Source: Vibrio hepatarius (GTDB lineage: Bacteria; Pseudomonadota; Gammaproteobacteria; Enterobacterales; Vibrionaceae). Taken from it: DNA of 64,000 bases. The first letter of the stretch is position 1. Each line of letters starts with the position of its first letter. Of the stretch, positions 43,586 through 52,277 are shown one piece after another. The notes beneath the pieces were generated by a model. That model was not told the origin of the DNA and made no database searches. It saw nothing but the letters and a program-made list of their open reading frames with translations. A program made the translations under genes and the position numbers. The stretch lies in the NCBI RefSeq assembly GCF_001274785.1, contig NZ_LHPI01000005.1:18460-82459 (forward strand). The letters run 5' to 3'.

Positions 43586-44562
43586 CTACATTTTGGAGTC
43601 TTTGGATAATCATCATTACAGTCGGTACTCTTGTCGGCTGTGCTGCACTGCTTATCTGGTGTCTTAAAGACAAGATGGGCGTGGAAGAAAGTGCAGATAT
43701 GGGTCACGAGTACGATGGTATTCGCGAGCTAAACAACCCACTGCCGAAATGGTGGACTTACCTATTCGTAGGTACGTTCTTTTTCGCGGCGACTTACCTG
43801 ACTCTTTACCCGGGTCTTGGTAACTTCAAAGGTGTACTAGGCTGGACCAGTTCAGACCAAACAGTACGTTCTCTTGAAGAGTCGAAGGCATCAGTAGCAG
43901 CTGCGCAAAGCAACAAGCAACTGGACCAATACGCTAAAGAGCTAGACGATGCAGACACTTACTTTGGTGAAGCATTCAAGAGCCTAGCTTATGTGAACGG
44001 TTCAACAGAACTGCGTCCGATTCCTGAAATCGCTGCAGACTCTGAAGCAGTTAAAGTAGGTCAACGTTTGTTCCTACAAAACTGTTCTCAGTGTCACGGT
44101 TCGGATGCTCGTGGTCAGAAAGGTTTCCCTAACCTAACTGACGATGCGTGGCTATACGGCGGTGAACCTGCAGCTATCGTTACGACTATCATGCACGGTC
44201 GTATCGGTCAGATGCCATCTTGGAAAGATGCTCTTGGCGAGCAAGGCGTTGAGGAAGTAGTTAGCTACACTCTTAGCCTTTCTGGTCGTAGTGTAAACGC
44301 TCGTGATGCAGAAGCAGGTAAAGCACGTTTCGTCGTGTGTGCAGCGTGTCACGGCACAGACGGTAAAGGTAACCCAGCAGTGGGTGCACCTGACCTGACT
44401 GACCAAGACTGGTTGTTTGGTAGCTCTCGTGCAGACGTAACAGAAACAGTAATGAACGGTCGTTCTGGCGTAATGCCTGCTTGGAAAGATATTCTAGGCG
44501 AAGACAAAGTTCAGCTTGTTGCTGCTTACGTTTGGAGTTTGAGCAACTCAGATAATAAGTAA
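43582..44562 (+). CDS. ccoP: cbb3 oxidase subunit III CcoP (diheme cytochrome c)
   Basis: Diheme c-type cytochrome that accepts electrons from soluble cytochromes. The 326-residue protein has two N-terminal helices (about 5-27 and 55-77) and the heme sites CSQCH (Cys168-His172) and CAACH (Cys253-His257), each followed by the axial methionine segment (GQMPSWKD, GVMPAWKD). It is the last gene of ccoNOQP, and a hairpin follows. Confidence 0.96.
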   Translation: MTTFWSLWIIIITVGTLVGCAALLIWCLKDKMGVEESADMGHEYDGIRELNNPLPKWWTYLFVGTFFFAATYLTLYPGLGNFKGVLGWTSSDQTVRSLEESKASVAAAQSNKQLDQYAKELDDADTYFGEAFKSLAYVNGSTELRPIPEIAADSEAVKVGQRLFLQNCSQCHGSDARGQKGFPNLTDDAWLYGGEPAAIVTTIMHGRIGQMPSWKDALGEQGVEEVVSYTLSLSGRSVNARDAEAGKARFVVCAACHGTDGKGNPAVGAPDLTDQDWLFGSSRADVTETVMNGRSGVMPAWKDILGEDKVQLVAAYVWSLSNSDNK

Positions 44563-44572
44563 CTATTCAATA

Positions 44573-44600
44573 ACAGCCCCTTTAAAAAGGGGCTGTCTTT
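44573..44600 (+). terminator. Hairpin/terminator after ccoP
   Basis: AGCCCCTTT / AAAGGGGCT with a tight A loop, followed by a short imperfect T run. It may lower read-through from the structural genes into the assembly genes. Confidence 0.75.
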
Positions 44601-44649
44601 CCTTTAAAGTTAAAGCCCTAATTTCATCTTACAAATTGAGAACTTTTTT

Positions 44650-45129
44650 ATGGTAAAGCCTTGGTATAAGCAGTTTTGGCCGTGGTTTCTAATTATTTTG
44701 CCACTTACTGTTGTTGTGTGGACGATTATCACTGTGGTGGTTTTCTCGCAAAATTCTGTCTCACTAGTGACTGAGGATTACTATAAAAAAGGCAAAGGGA
44801 TTAATGTCGACATTAGCAAACAGAATGTCGCAAAAGACTTAGGCCTAAGTGCGGCCGTTTATTCAGACGGCAATAGCGTCGTTATCAAGTTCAACAAAGG
44901 CCAGTTGGAACATTATCCAGCGATAACAGCAATGTTCGCTCACCGTACTCTTCCTGACAGAGACTTCTCTCAGATGATCACCTCCGATGCGAAAGGTGTT
45001 TATCGATTCACCTTAGATAAAGAACTTCAAGGTCCTTGGTTTATTGAGCTGACTCCTCATGACAAACAATGGTTGGTTCAAGGTCGCGTTACATTCCCAT
45101 CGTCATCTCCTGTTCAATTGGATAACTAA
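44650..45129 (+). CDS. ccoH: FixH/CcoH family cbb3 assembly protein
   Basis: A 159-residue inner-membrane protein with one N-terminal helix (about 8-32, FWPWFLIILPLTVVVWTIITVVVF) and a periplasmic beta-sandwich domain beginning LVTEDYYKKGKGINVDISKQ, the signature of FixH. FixH/CcoH is needed to assemble or stabilise cbb3 oxidase. It is followed 8 bases later by ccoI. Confidence 0.9.
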   Translation: MVKPWYKQFWPWFLIILPLTVVVWTIITVVVFSQNSVSLVTEDYYKKGKGINVDISKQNVAKDLGLSAAVYSDGNSVVIKFNKGQLEHYPAITAMFAHRTLPDRDFSQMITSDAKGVYRFTLDKELQGPWFIELTPHDKQWLVQGRVTFPSSSPVQLDN

Positions 45130-45137
45130 GCAAAATC

Positions 45138-47510
45138 ATGTGTAAGTCGTGTTACCACTGTGGTGAAGAAGTACCAGTAAACACGGATTTTAAAGTTGAA
45201 ATCCTAGGTGAAGTCCGCGATATGTGTTGTCCAGGCTGTGAAACGGTCGCACAAACCATTGTTGATAGCGGATTGACCTCTTACTACCAATATCGCACTG
45301 CGCCTGCCGAGAAAGCGGATTTGGTGCCAGAGCAACTGCAAGCGCTTATTCATTATGACAATGAACAAGTCCAGTCTGAGTTTGTACGAAGTTCTGATGA
45401 CAAAGCGGAAGTCACATTGTCGCTTGAAGGCGTATCGTGCGCAGCGTGTGCATGGTTGATAGAAAAACAAGTCTCGCAGAAAGATGGCGTGCTCTCAATC
45501 CGCGTCAATACCACAACTAACCGCGCGATTTTATCTTGGGATAAAACCAAGACACGTTTAAGTGAACTCCTTTCTTCTATCCACAAGTTGGGTTACACCG
45601 CAGCACCGTTTGAAGCCGACAAACAAGAAGCCGCCTACCACCAACAGATGAAACAGTATCTCTATCGTTTGGGGATTGCTGGTTTGGCGACTATGCAAGT
45701 CATGATGTTGGCTGTCGCGCTTTATCTTGAAGTGTTTGGTGATCTTGAGCCTGAGTTTAAGAATTATTTCCGCTGGGTTAGTTTAATCTTTGCTACTCCG
45801 GTGATGCTCTATTCCGCATTGCCTTTCTATATCAACGCTTGGCGAAGCATTCGTAGCCGCACGCTTGGTATGGACGTGCCAGTTTCTATCGCAATGATCT
45901 TCGCGTATTGCGCAAGTTTAGTTGCGACCGTTACAGAACAGGGCGAAGTATTCTTTGAATCCATTTCTATGTTTGCGTTTTTCTTGTTGGTTGGACGTTT
46001 TCTGGAAATGCGAGCGCGCCGTAAAGCCGCAGCTGCGAGTGGAAACTTGCTTAAACTGATCCCCGCTATCGCGACCAAGCTCGATGGCGAGCAAGTACCC
46101 GTCAAGACATTGGTGCTTGGCGACCGAATCCGTGTCTTGCCGGGTGAACACGTTCCCGCTGACGGTAAGATTATCTCTGGTCGCGTGCATATTGATGAAT
46201 CGATGTTAACAGGCGAATCTGTCCCGGTAGTAAAGACTATCGATGACTATGTGTACGCAGGCACACTGAACGGTGAAGAAGCATTTGAGCTGGAAGTCAT
46301 GTCATCGAAAGCTGACTCGATGATTTCTAATATCGTTCGCCTTCAAGACGAAGCCCAATTAAGTAAACCCAAGATCGCTGAGATCGCCGACGTAGTCGCA
46401 CGTTACTTCGTCGGTATCATTTTGATTATTGCTGCAGGCACCTGGTTCTTCTGGCATGAAGCTCGTCCAGATGACGCGTTCTGGATTATGTTATCTGTGC
46501 TTGTTGCGACCTGCCCTTGTGCACTTTCTTTGGCAACGCCCACTGCGCTGACTTGTGCGACTTCGCGTATGGGTAGCTACGGTATTTTGCTACGCAAGAG
46601 CCACGTATTTGAAACTCTGTGCAAAGTTAACCACCTGATTATCGATAAAACAGGCACGCTAACACATGGCGATATTGTCATCAGTTCTGTCTCAACACCG
46701 TCAAACTATACCGAACAGCAAGCTTTAGCGATTGCCGCAGCATTGGAGTCACACGCTAACCACCCTATTGCCCGTGCATTCAAAACATATAACGATCAAG
46801 ATATCGAAGTTACTGATGTTGAAAACATTATCGGCTCGGGTATTCGAGGTATGTACCAAGGCCAAGAGGCTAAAATTGGTAGTGCTAGGTATGTCTTAGG
46901 CGATGCGGTAACGGCAGAACCTAACTCCGTTTACATGTCTTTGGACGGTGTCCATATCGCGACGTTCCGTTATCAAGATCCAGTTCGTAAGGAAGCGAAG
47001 TCATTTATCAAACGATTTAAACAAGCGGGCATTAAAATCACCCTGCTGACCGGGGACTCTCAAACAAACGCAGAGAGTGTTGCCAAAGAGATTGGCATTG
47101 AGCATGTTGTCTCTGGTGCTAAACCGCAAGATAAACTCAACTATCTGAAGAGTGTCGATAGCAAAGATATCACTATGATGATCGGCGATGGCATCAATGA
47201 CGCTCCTACCTTGGCAGGAGCGCATCTTTCAGTCGCTATGGGCGGTGGTACTGACGTGGCAAAAGCCTCTGCCGATATGGTTCTGCTTGGCGACCATCTT
47301 GAGCGTATCTTAGAAGCTCGCAAACTCGCGCTACAAACTCGTAAGATCATTCGTGAGAACCTCGCGTGGTCACTGGGCTATAACTTACTGATTTTGCCTC
47401 TTGCCGTGGCGGGATTAGTTGCACCGTATTTTGCGGTTGTGGGTATGTCTGCGAGTTCAATTATTGTAGTATCTAACTCCCTTCGTTTGCTTAAGGAACA
47501 GGGTAAATAG
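45138..47510 (+). CDS. ccoI: Copper-transporting P-type ATPase CcoI (FixI)
   Basis: Exports copper for insertion into the cbb3 CuB site. The 790-residue P1B-ATPase begins with a cysteine-rich zinc-finger-like segment (CKSCYHCGEEVP, CCPGCE). It then has a heavy-metal domain with GVSCAACAW (about 95-103), six to eight transmembrane helices with the CPC motif (VATCPCALSLATPTAL), phosphorylation site DKTGT and hinge GDGINDAP. This N-terminal cysteine arrangement is typical of CcoI rather than CopA. CcoS follows directly. Confidence 0.95.
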   Translation: MCKSCYHCGEEVPVNTDFKVEILGEVRDMCCPGCETVAQTIVDSGLTSYYQYRTAPAEKADLVPEQLQALIHYDNEQVQSEFVRSSDDKAEVTLSLEGVSCAACAWLIEKQVSQKDGVLSIRVNTTTNRAILSWDKTKTRLSELLSSIHKLGYTAAPFEADKQEAAYHQQMKQYLYRLGIAGLATMQVMMLAVALYLEVFGDLEPEFKNYFRWVSLIFATPVMLYSALPFYINAWRSIRSRTLGMDVPVSIAMIFAYCASLVATVTEQGEVFFESISMFAFFLLVGRFLEMRARRKAAAASGNLLKLIPAIATKLDGEQVPVKTLVLGDRIRVLPGEHVPADGKIISGRVHIDESMLTGESVPVVKTIDDYVYAGTLNGEEAFELEVMSSKADSMISNIVRLQDEAQLSKPKIAEIADVVARYFVGIILIIAAGTWFFWHEARPDDAFWIMLSVLVATCPCALSLATPTALTCATSRMGSYGILLRKSHVFETLCKVNHLIIDKTGTLTHGDIVISSVSTPSNYTEQQALAIAAALESHANHPIARAFKTYNDQDIEVTDVENIIGSGIRGMYQGQEAKIGSARYVLGDAVTAEPNSVYMSLDGVHIATFRYQDPVRKEAKSFIKRFKQAGIKITLLTGDSQTNAESVAKEIGIEHVVSGAKPQDKLNYLKSVDSKDITMMIGDGINDAPTLAGAHLSVAMGGGTDVAKASADMVLLGDHLERILEARKLALQTRKIIRENLAWSLGYNLLILPLAVAGLVAPYFAVVGMSASSIIVVSNSLRLLKEQGK

Positions 47511-47675
47511 ATGGAAAGCATATATATTCTTATCCCTATCGCGATAGTTTTGGTTTGTGTCGCCGTGGCTATCTTTCTTTGGGCGGTAAAAAGCGAGCAG
47601 TTTGAGGATCTTGAACGTCAAGGTCACAATATTCTGTTTGATGAAGAAGATAAAAAAGAGAACGATAAGCAATGA
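47511..47675 (+). CDS. ccoS: cbb3 oxidase maturation protein CcoS
   Basis: A 54-residue single-pass protein: MESIYILIPIAIVLVCVAVAIFLWAVKSEQFEDLERQGH is the CcoS/FixS signature, with the helix at about 4-26 and the conserved QFEDLE. It helps insert cofactors into cbb3 oxidase. It starts immediately after the ccoI stop, and its own stop overlaps the next start (ATGA). Confidence 0.94.
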   Translation: MESIYILIPIAIVLVCVAVAIFLWAVKSEQFEDLERQGHNILFDEEDKKENDKQ

Positions 47676-48343
47676 CCCCCGATTGGATTGGTGCATTTGT
47701 TATCGGACTTGTCGGTGCCGGTCACTGCGTGGGAATGTGTGGTGGTATCGCTTCGATGCTGTCTATTGGCCAATCCCAACCTTCTAAACTTATTCCGCTG
47801 TTTTACAATCTTGGACGCTTAACTAGCTATGCCATCATCGGAGCTTTGGTGGGCGGCGCAGTATCTTCGATCTCGGAAGTTGGTCAACTCAACAACGTCT
47901 TAGTCTGGCTGAGAATTGCGGCGGCGATCTTTATGATACTTCTCGCTTGTTATATCGGACGTTGGTGGCATGGATTAGTGTACATTGAGAAACTTGGTCA
48001 AACACTATGGAAGTTTATCTCTCCTGCCGGGCATTCGTTACTTCCACTTAAATCCCCCGTTCATGCTATTCCATTCGGCTTTGTATGGGGTTGGCTACCT
48101 TGTGGACTCGTGTACTCTACTCTTACGTGGTCAGCAGTCTCGGGCAGCGCAGCTAATGGTGCGCTGGTCATGTTAGCATTTGGTTTGGGTACGCTTCCCG
48201 CGATGTTGTTGGTCGGTCATTCTGCCAATTTTTTAAATAAGCTCAAAAATAATGTCATATTTCGACACATTGTTGCGTTAGCGCTCTTAACTTATGGTAT
48301 TTACACTGGCTATGGTGCATTTACCATCTTATCAATGACTTAA
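47672..48343 (+). CDS. TauE/SafE-like (COG2836, DsbD_2) membrane protein
   Basis: A 223-residue polytopic protein with six or so helices. Its GLVGAGHCVGMCGG motif (about 10-23) and the repeat-like FVWGWLPCGLVYS (about 135-147) mark the COG2836/DsbD_2 family, often annotated sulfite exporter but linked by position to cbb3 and copper handling. The cysteines in GHCxGMC and PCG suggest a metal or thiol role. It is coupled to ccoS by overlap; fnr follows after 91 bases. Confidence 0.85.
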   Translation: MTPDWIGAFVIGLVGAGHCVGMCGGIASMLSIGQSQPSKLIPLFYNLGRLTSYAIIGALVGGAVSSISEVGQLNNVLVWLRIAAAIFMILLACYIGRWWHGLVYIEKLGQTLWKFISPAGHSLLPLKSPVHAIPFGFVWGWLPCGLVYSTLTWSAVSGSAANGALVMLAFGLGTLPAMLLVGHSANFLNKLKNNVIFRHIVALALLTYGIYTGYGAFTILSMT

Positions 48344-48394
48344 TAGTCCAATGTTTTTATGCGTCTTTTTACACTACCCTTTAGAGTTAAGGGA

Positions 48395-48403
48395 TGCTAA
48401 AAT
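48395..48403 (+). promoter_or_regulatory. Extended -10 promoter of fnr
   Basis: TGCTAAAAT is an extended -10 element (TGn plus TAAAAT). Transcription would begin near 48410, inside the FNR box. The match at -35 is poor. Confidence 0.5.
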
Positions 48404-48404
48404 A

Positions 48405-48418
48405 TTGATGTATATCAA
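48405..48418. promoter_or_regulatory. Perfect FNR box upstream of fnr
   Basis: TTGAT-GTAT-ATCAA is a full match to the FNR consensus TTGAT-N4-ATCAA. It lies 16 bases before the fnr ATG and just downstream of the -10, so FNR bound there would block its own transcription. Confidence 0.92.
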
Positions 48419-48434
48419 ATAGTGAAAGGTTGTT

Positions 48435-49184
48435 ATGATTTCTGAAAAGCCTGCAACAAAGCGTATTCAATCAGGTGGTTGTGCCATCCATTGTCAAGAC
48501 TGTAGTATCAGTCAGCTTTGTATTCCATTTACTCTTAATGAGTCAGAATTAGATCAACTTGATCAAATTATCGAGCGTAAAAAGCCGATCCAAAAAGGCC
48601 AAGAGCTTTTCAAAGCTGGTGATGAGCTTAAGTCCCTCTACGCTATTCGTTCAGGTACGATTAAGAGTTACACAATCACAGAACAAGGTGATGAGCAGAT
48701 TACCGCTTTCCACCTAGCTGGTGATTTAGTTGGTTTCGATGCTATCACTGGCGACTCTCACCCTAGTTTCGCTCAAGCGCTTGAAACTTCAATGGTTTGT
48801 GAAATCCCATACGAAACATTGGATGACTTATCTGGTAAAATGCCGAAGTTACGTCAGCAAATCATGCGTTTGATGAGTAATGAAATCAAAGGTGACCAAG
48901 AAATGATTCTTCTGCTTTCGAAAAAGAATGCTGAAGAGCGTCTAGCTGCGTTCCTTTACAATCTTTCAACTCGCTTCTCACAACGCGGCTTTAGTCCTCG
49001 CGAATTCCGTCTAACAATGACTCGTGGTGATATTGGTAATTACCTAGGCCTTACGGTTGAGACAATTTCTCGCCTACTTGGTCGTTTCCAGAAAGCAGAA
49101 ATGCTAAGTGTAAAAGGGAAATACATCACTATCTTAGACCACGATGCACTGATGGAACTGGCTGGCGTTTCTGCAGAATCGTAA
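48435..49184 (+). CDS. fnr: Oxygen-sensing regulator FNR
   Basis: Global regulator that binds DNA as a [4Fe-4S] dimer without oxygen and controls the switch to anaerobic respiration. The 249-residue protein has the cluster ligands Cys20, Cys23, Cys29 and Cys122 at E. coli positions, the cAMP-receptor-like sensory domain, a dimerisation helix and the CRP-type helix-turn-helix (about 197-218, [23 protein letters not shown]) with the FNR E-x-x-S-R recognition pattern. It is followed by uspE and ttcA, as in E. coli. Confidence 0.97.
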   Translation: MISEKPATKRIQSGGCAIHCQDCSISQLCIPFTLNESELDQLDQIIERKKPIQKGQELFKAGDELKSLYAIRSGTIKSYTITEQGDEQITAFHLAGDLVGFDAITGDSHPSFAQALETSMVCEIPYETLDDLSGKMPKLRQQIMRLMSNEIKGDQEMILLLSKKNAEERLAAFLYNLSTRFSQRGFSPREFRLTMTRGDIGNYLGLTVETISRLLGRFQKAEMLSVKGKYITILDHDALMELAGVSAES

Positions 49185-49191
49185 TAACATC

Positions 49192-49220
49192 AATGGTGTA
49201 GCTCAAAGCTGAGCTACATC
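49192..49220. repeat. Inverted repeat after fnr
   Basis: GTAGCTCA-AAGC-TGAGCTAC, with flanking partial pairing, 10 bases past the fnr stop and without a T tract. It is a probable mRNA 3'-end hairpin or weak terminator. Confidence 0.6.
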
Positions 49221-49314
49221 ATACTTCTCCTACTCTCCTTCAACTTTTCCTAATATTTCCCCCTGAACTAGGCTACAGTAATCATATGTTCCTCCTCATG
49301 TTTAAGGAGTAGAT

Positions 49315-50262
49315 ATGAGCATCTATAATAAAATCTTAGTTGTGGCGGACATCAATAAAGATGACCAACCCGCTTTAGCACGTGCAATGCAGCTTGCTGC
49401 TAAAAGTCGCTCGCCTAGCCATGTGACTTTTTTCCTTTCTATTTATGACTTCTCCTATGACATGACATCCATGCTGTCTATCGATGAGCGCGATGCGATG
49501 CGTCGTGGCGTAATCGGACAACGAGAACAATGGATGCACCGAGTCGCCAAAGAATACCTACTTGAAGGTGTGAACTTTGAAGTGAAGGTCGTTTGGCACA
49601 ACCGCCCTTACGAAGCGATCATTGCTGAAGTATTTGGTGGCAGTCACGACATCTTGATTAAGGGAACACGTAAACACGATGTATTGGAATCGGTAATCTT
49701 TACTCCGACCGATTGGCACTTGTTAAGAAAATGCCCTTGCCCTGTTCTGCTTGTTAAAAATGAAGATTGGCCAGAGGATGCGAGTATCATTGCCTCCGTT
49801 CATGTGGGTTCGGAAAACGAAACTCATCTGGACTTAAACGATAGTATGGTCGATCAGATGAAGAGCCTGACAGAACGCTTGGGAGCTACCCCTTACCTCG
49901 TTAACGCTTATCCTGTCACTCCAGCAAACATCACCATTGAGCTGCCAGAATTTGATCCTGCGACTTACACCGATGCAGTCAGAGGACATCACTTAACTGC
50001 GATGAAAGCGCTACGTCAGAAACACGGTTATGATGATGAGCAAACCATCGTTGAGCAAGGTCTACCTGAAGATGTAATTCCTGAGGTTGCAGAGCGCTTA
50101 AATGCTGCCATGGTGATCATCGGAACCACTGGACGTACTGGGTTGTCTGCTGTGTTTATTGGTAATACAGCTGAGCACGTCATCGATAAGATCAACTGTG
50201 ACGTATTGGCATTGAAGCCGAGCGGTTACATCAGTCCACTCGACCCAGCAACTGCTATCTAA
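49315..50262 (+). CDS. uspE: Universal stress protein UspE
   Basis: Tandem universal stress protein of 315 residues: two Usp domains (about 3-150 and 160-305), the second ending with the nucleotide-loop pattern IGTTGRTGLSAVFIGNTAEHVI. It is involved in stress resistance, motility and aggregation in E. coli. AAGGAG precedes the ATG by 5-9 bases and could pair with CTCCT at 49292-49296. It lies between fnr and ttcA as in E. coli, and is probably FNR- or stress-controlled. Confidence 0.93.
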   Translation: MSIYNKILVVADINKDDQPALARAMQLAAKSRSPSHVTFFLSIYDFSYDMTSMLSIDERDAMRRGVIGQREQWMHRVAKEYLLEGVNFEVKVVWHNRPYEAIIAEVFGGSHDILIKGTRKHDVLESVIFTPTDWHLLRKCPCPVLLVKNEDWPEDASIIASVHVGSENETHLDLNDSMVDQMKSLTERLGATPYLVNAYPVTPANITIELPEFDPATYTDAVRGHHLTAMKALRQKHGYDDEQTIVEQGLPEDVIPEVAERLNAAMVIIGTTGRTGLSAVFIGNTAEHVIDKINCDVLALKPSGYISPLDPATAI

Positions 50263-50292
50263 AACGTTACGTATTTGGCGTATCGTCTCTCA

Positions 50293-50323
50293 AATCCTCT
50301 CGATTCGTTCGAGGGGGTTTTTT
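50293..50323 (+). terminator. Terminator after uspE
   Basis: AATCCTCTCGA-TTCG-TTCGAGGGGGTT followed by T residues. Confidence 0.85.
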
Positions 50324-50417
50324 GTTTCAGAGAGTGATTAGATCTGGCATCTGCGCTATTTATCCGTATCATACGCACTTCATTTTGTTTTGAAGATTGA
50401 TTAAAGAACGCAAGCTG

Positions 50418-51350
50418 ATGACAGAGCAAACTCAAGAGCGCACCAAAGCTCAACAATACAATTTCAATAAGCTACAAAAGCGCATTCGCCGTAATACAGG
50501 CCAAGCTATCCAAGACTTCAACATGATTGAAGATGGTGATCGCATTATGGTGTGTCTATCTGGCGGTAAAGACAGCTTTACTATGCTTGATATCCTAATG
50601 AGTTTGCAAAAGAGCGCGCCGATCTCTTTCTCTCTTATTGCAATCAACCTAGACCAAAAACAGCCGGGTTTCCCAGGACATATTCTGCCTGAATACTTAG
50701 AGTCGTTGGGTGTTGAGTACAAAATTGTCGAAGAAGACACTTACTCAATCGTTCAAGATAAGATCCCAGAAGGTAAAACGACTTGTTCGCTTTGTTCTCG
50801 ACTACGTCGTGGTATTTTGTATCGTACGGCTAAAGAACTGGGCGCGACCAAAATTGCACTTGGCCACCACCGTGATGACATTCTGGAAACACTGTTCCTG
50901 AATATGTTCCATGGCGGAAAAATGAAAGGCATGCCACCTAAGTTGGTTTCTGATAACGGCGAACACGTAGTTATCCGCCCTCTTGCTTACTGCCGCGAAA
51001 AGGACATCATCAAGTATTCTGAAATGCGTGAGTACCCTATCATCCCTTGTAACTTGTGTGGTTCTCAACCAAACCTTCAGCGCCAAAACATCAAGCAAAT
51101 GCTGAATGATTGGGATAAACGCTTCCCGGGTCGTATCGAGACTATGTTCCGCGCGATGCAAAACGTCGTACCTAGCCACTTAGCTGATTTTGAATTGTTC
51201 GACTTTAAATCAATCAACAAAGATTCAGGAGTGATCAACGGTGGTGATATTGGCTTTGATAAAGAAGAAATGCCAAAAGTAGAGTTGGACGCAGATGATA
51301 GAGTACAAGAGTTCGACCCAAGTCTTCAACTCAACGTTACTAATATCTAG
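50418..51350 (+). CDS. ttcA: tRNA 2-thiocytidine(32) synthetase TtcA
   Basis: Adds sulfur to C32 of certain tRNAs, using ATP and an iron-sulfur cluster. The 310-residue protein has the PP-loop SGGKDS (about 55-60) and the two CxxC pairs of the family (TCSLC about 121-125 and PCNLC about 212-216). The start is the ATG at 50418 ([16 protein letters not shown]); an upstream in-frame TTG is unlikely. Monocistronic, with a terminator on both sides. Confidence 0.96.
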   Translation: MTEQTQERTKAQQYNFNKLQKRIRRNTGQAIQDFNMIEDGDRIMVCLSGGKDSFTMLDILMSLQKSAPISFSLIAINLDQKQPGFPGHILPEYLESLGVEYKIVEEDTYSIVQDKIPEGKTTCSLCSRLRRGILYRTAKELGATKIALGHHRDDILETLFLNMFHGGKMKGMPPKLVSDNGEHVVIRPLAYCREKDIIKYSEMREYPIIPCNLCGSQPNLQRQNIKQMLNDWDKRFPGRIETMFRAMQNVVPSHLADFELFDFKSINKDSGVINGGDIGFDKEEMPKVELDADDRVQEFDPSLQLNVTNI

Positions 51351-51365
51351 TTGAAAGAAATCATA

Positions 51366-51394
51366 AAGGGTCGCTTGTCAGCGACCCTTTTCTT
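51366..51394. terminator. Bidirectional terminator ttcA / pilus cluster
   Basis: AAAGGGTCGCT-TGTC-AGCGACCCTTT with T residues on the plus side and A residues mirrored for the minus side. It serves both convergent units. Confidence 0.85.
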
Positions 51395-51401
51395 CAAGTT
51401 A

Positions 51402-52277
51402 TTAAGGTAGAGCCGTTAGCTCCGGCTCGATAGATATTTGCAGAGTATCTCTGTACTGCCCTGCAGGTTTATCGACTACATCACCTACGACAAATTCCAT
51501 CGAAACAGGTCTACCAAAAGTAGACTGACTACTCCGCCAATAAGCGATTGGACTTGTTATTTCGATTTGTTGGCTATCTAGGTACATTCTGTATCCTATA
51601 TCCCAACGAATATCTTCTGATTGATGACGAAGTGAGCCTCGGTTCAGTGACTCGACAGACACTCGGTATCCTGAGTTGCTCTCAATCCATAACTTTGGTG
51701 CATAACCAATCGTTTTGTTAGTTGTTAATACTCCAAGATCAAGGTCATAGTGATTTTGGGACAATCCATAAAACTGTATCTTTGCGGTCGGTGGTACCGA
51801 AACTGAAACATCCAAAGACGCTTGTTTCACGTTAAGGTCTGGATCACCAATAGTCGCTTGCAGTCGCCCAAAGTAACTCCCTGCATCGATTCTTTGCTGG
51901 CTTGGGTAGTTTAGTTGAAATGTTGCATCAGGCTCAGTAGAAGAAAGCTTGGTGTACCAACGCCCAGATCTCTGATAACCGTTGCTACTATGCCAATCGA
52001 AGATTAAGTTTTGCAGGCTGTCACTGACTAAATGGTTGAGTTCATTCTCAACGCTGAGCTCAACCTCAATTTCACAGCCTTCGCCTATAACGTCAGACTT
52101 CAATCGGTAGTTTTGCACTAACGCATTGGTACCGGATTCAAAAACGTTGTAACTTCTCGATGCACTAATCGGTTCGATTGTTAAGTAAGTGACAGTACAG
52201 GCTGAATAGCTGAAAAACGACGTTAGTGAAACGGGTAACAGCAGTAACCGATACCTAGTTAATGAGTTAATCCACAT
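51402..52277 (-). CDS. Putative pilus tip protein/adhesin
   Basis: A 291-residue exported protein (signal peptide ending near YSACT, about residue 26) encoded last in the pilus cluster, where tip adhesins usually sit. The C-terminal half (about 165-291) is a pilin-like beta domain ending GQYRDTLQISIEP, the same closing pattern as the major pilin (GGYSDTITISIT). The N-terminal half could be the binding domain. Its start overlaps the usher stop by 11 bases. I do not recognise it by sequence; the role rests on order and fold pattern. Confidence 0.65.
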   Translation of the reverse strand: MWINSLTRYRLLLLPVSLTSFFSYSACTVTYLTIEPISASRSYNVFESGTNALVQNYRLKSDVIGEGCEIEVELSVENELNHLVSDSLQNLIFDWHSSNGYQRSGRWYTKLSSTEPDATFQLNYPSQQRIDAGSYFGRLQATIGDPDLNVKQASLDVSVSVPPTAKIQFYGLSQNHYDLDLGVLTTNKTIGYAPKLWIESNSGYRVSVESLNRGSLRHQSEDIRWDIGYRMYLDSQQIEITSPIAYWRSSQSTFGRPVSMEFVVGDVVDKPAGQYRDTLQISIEPELTALP

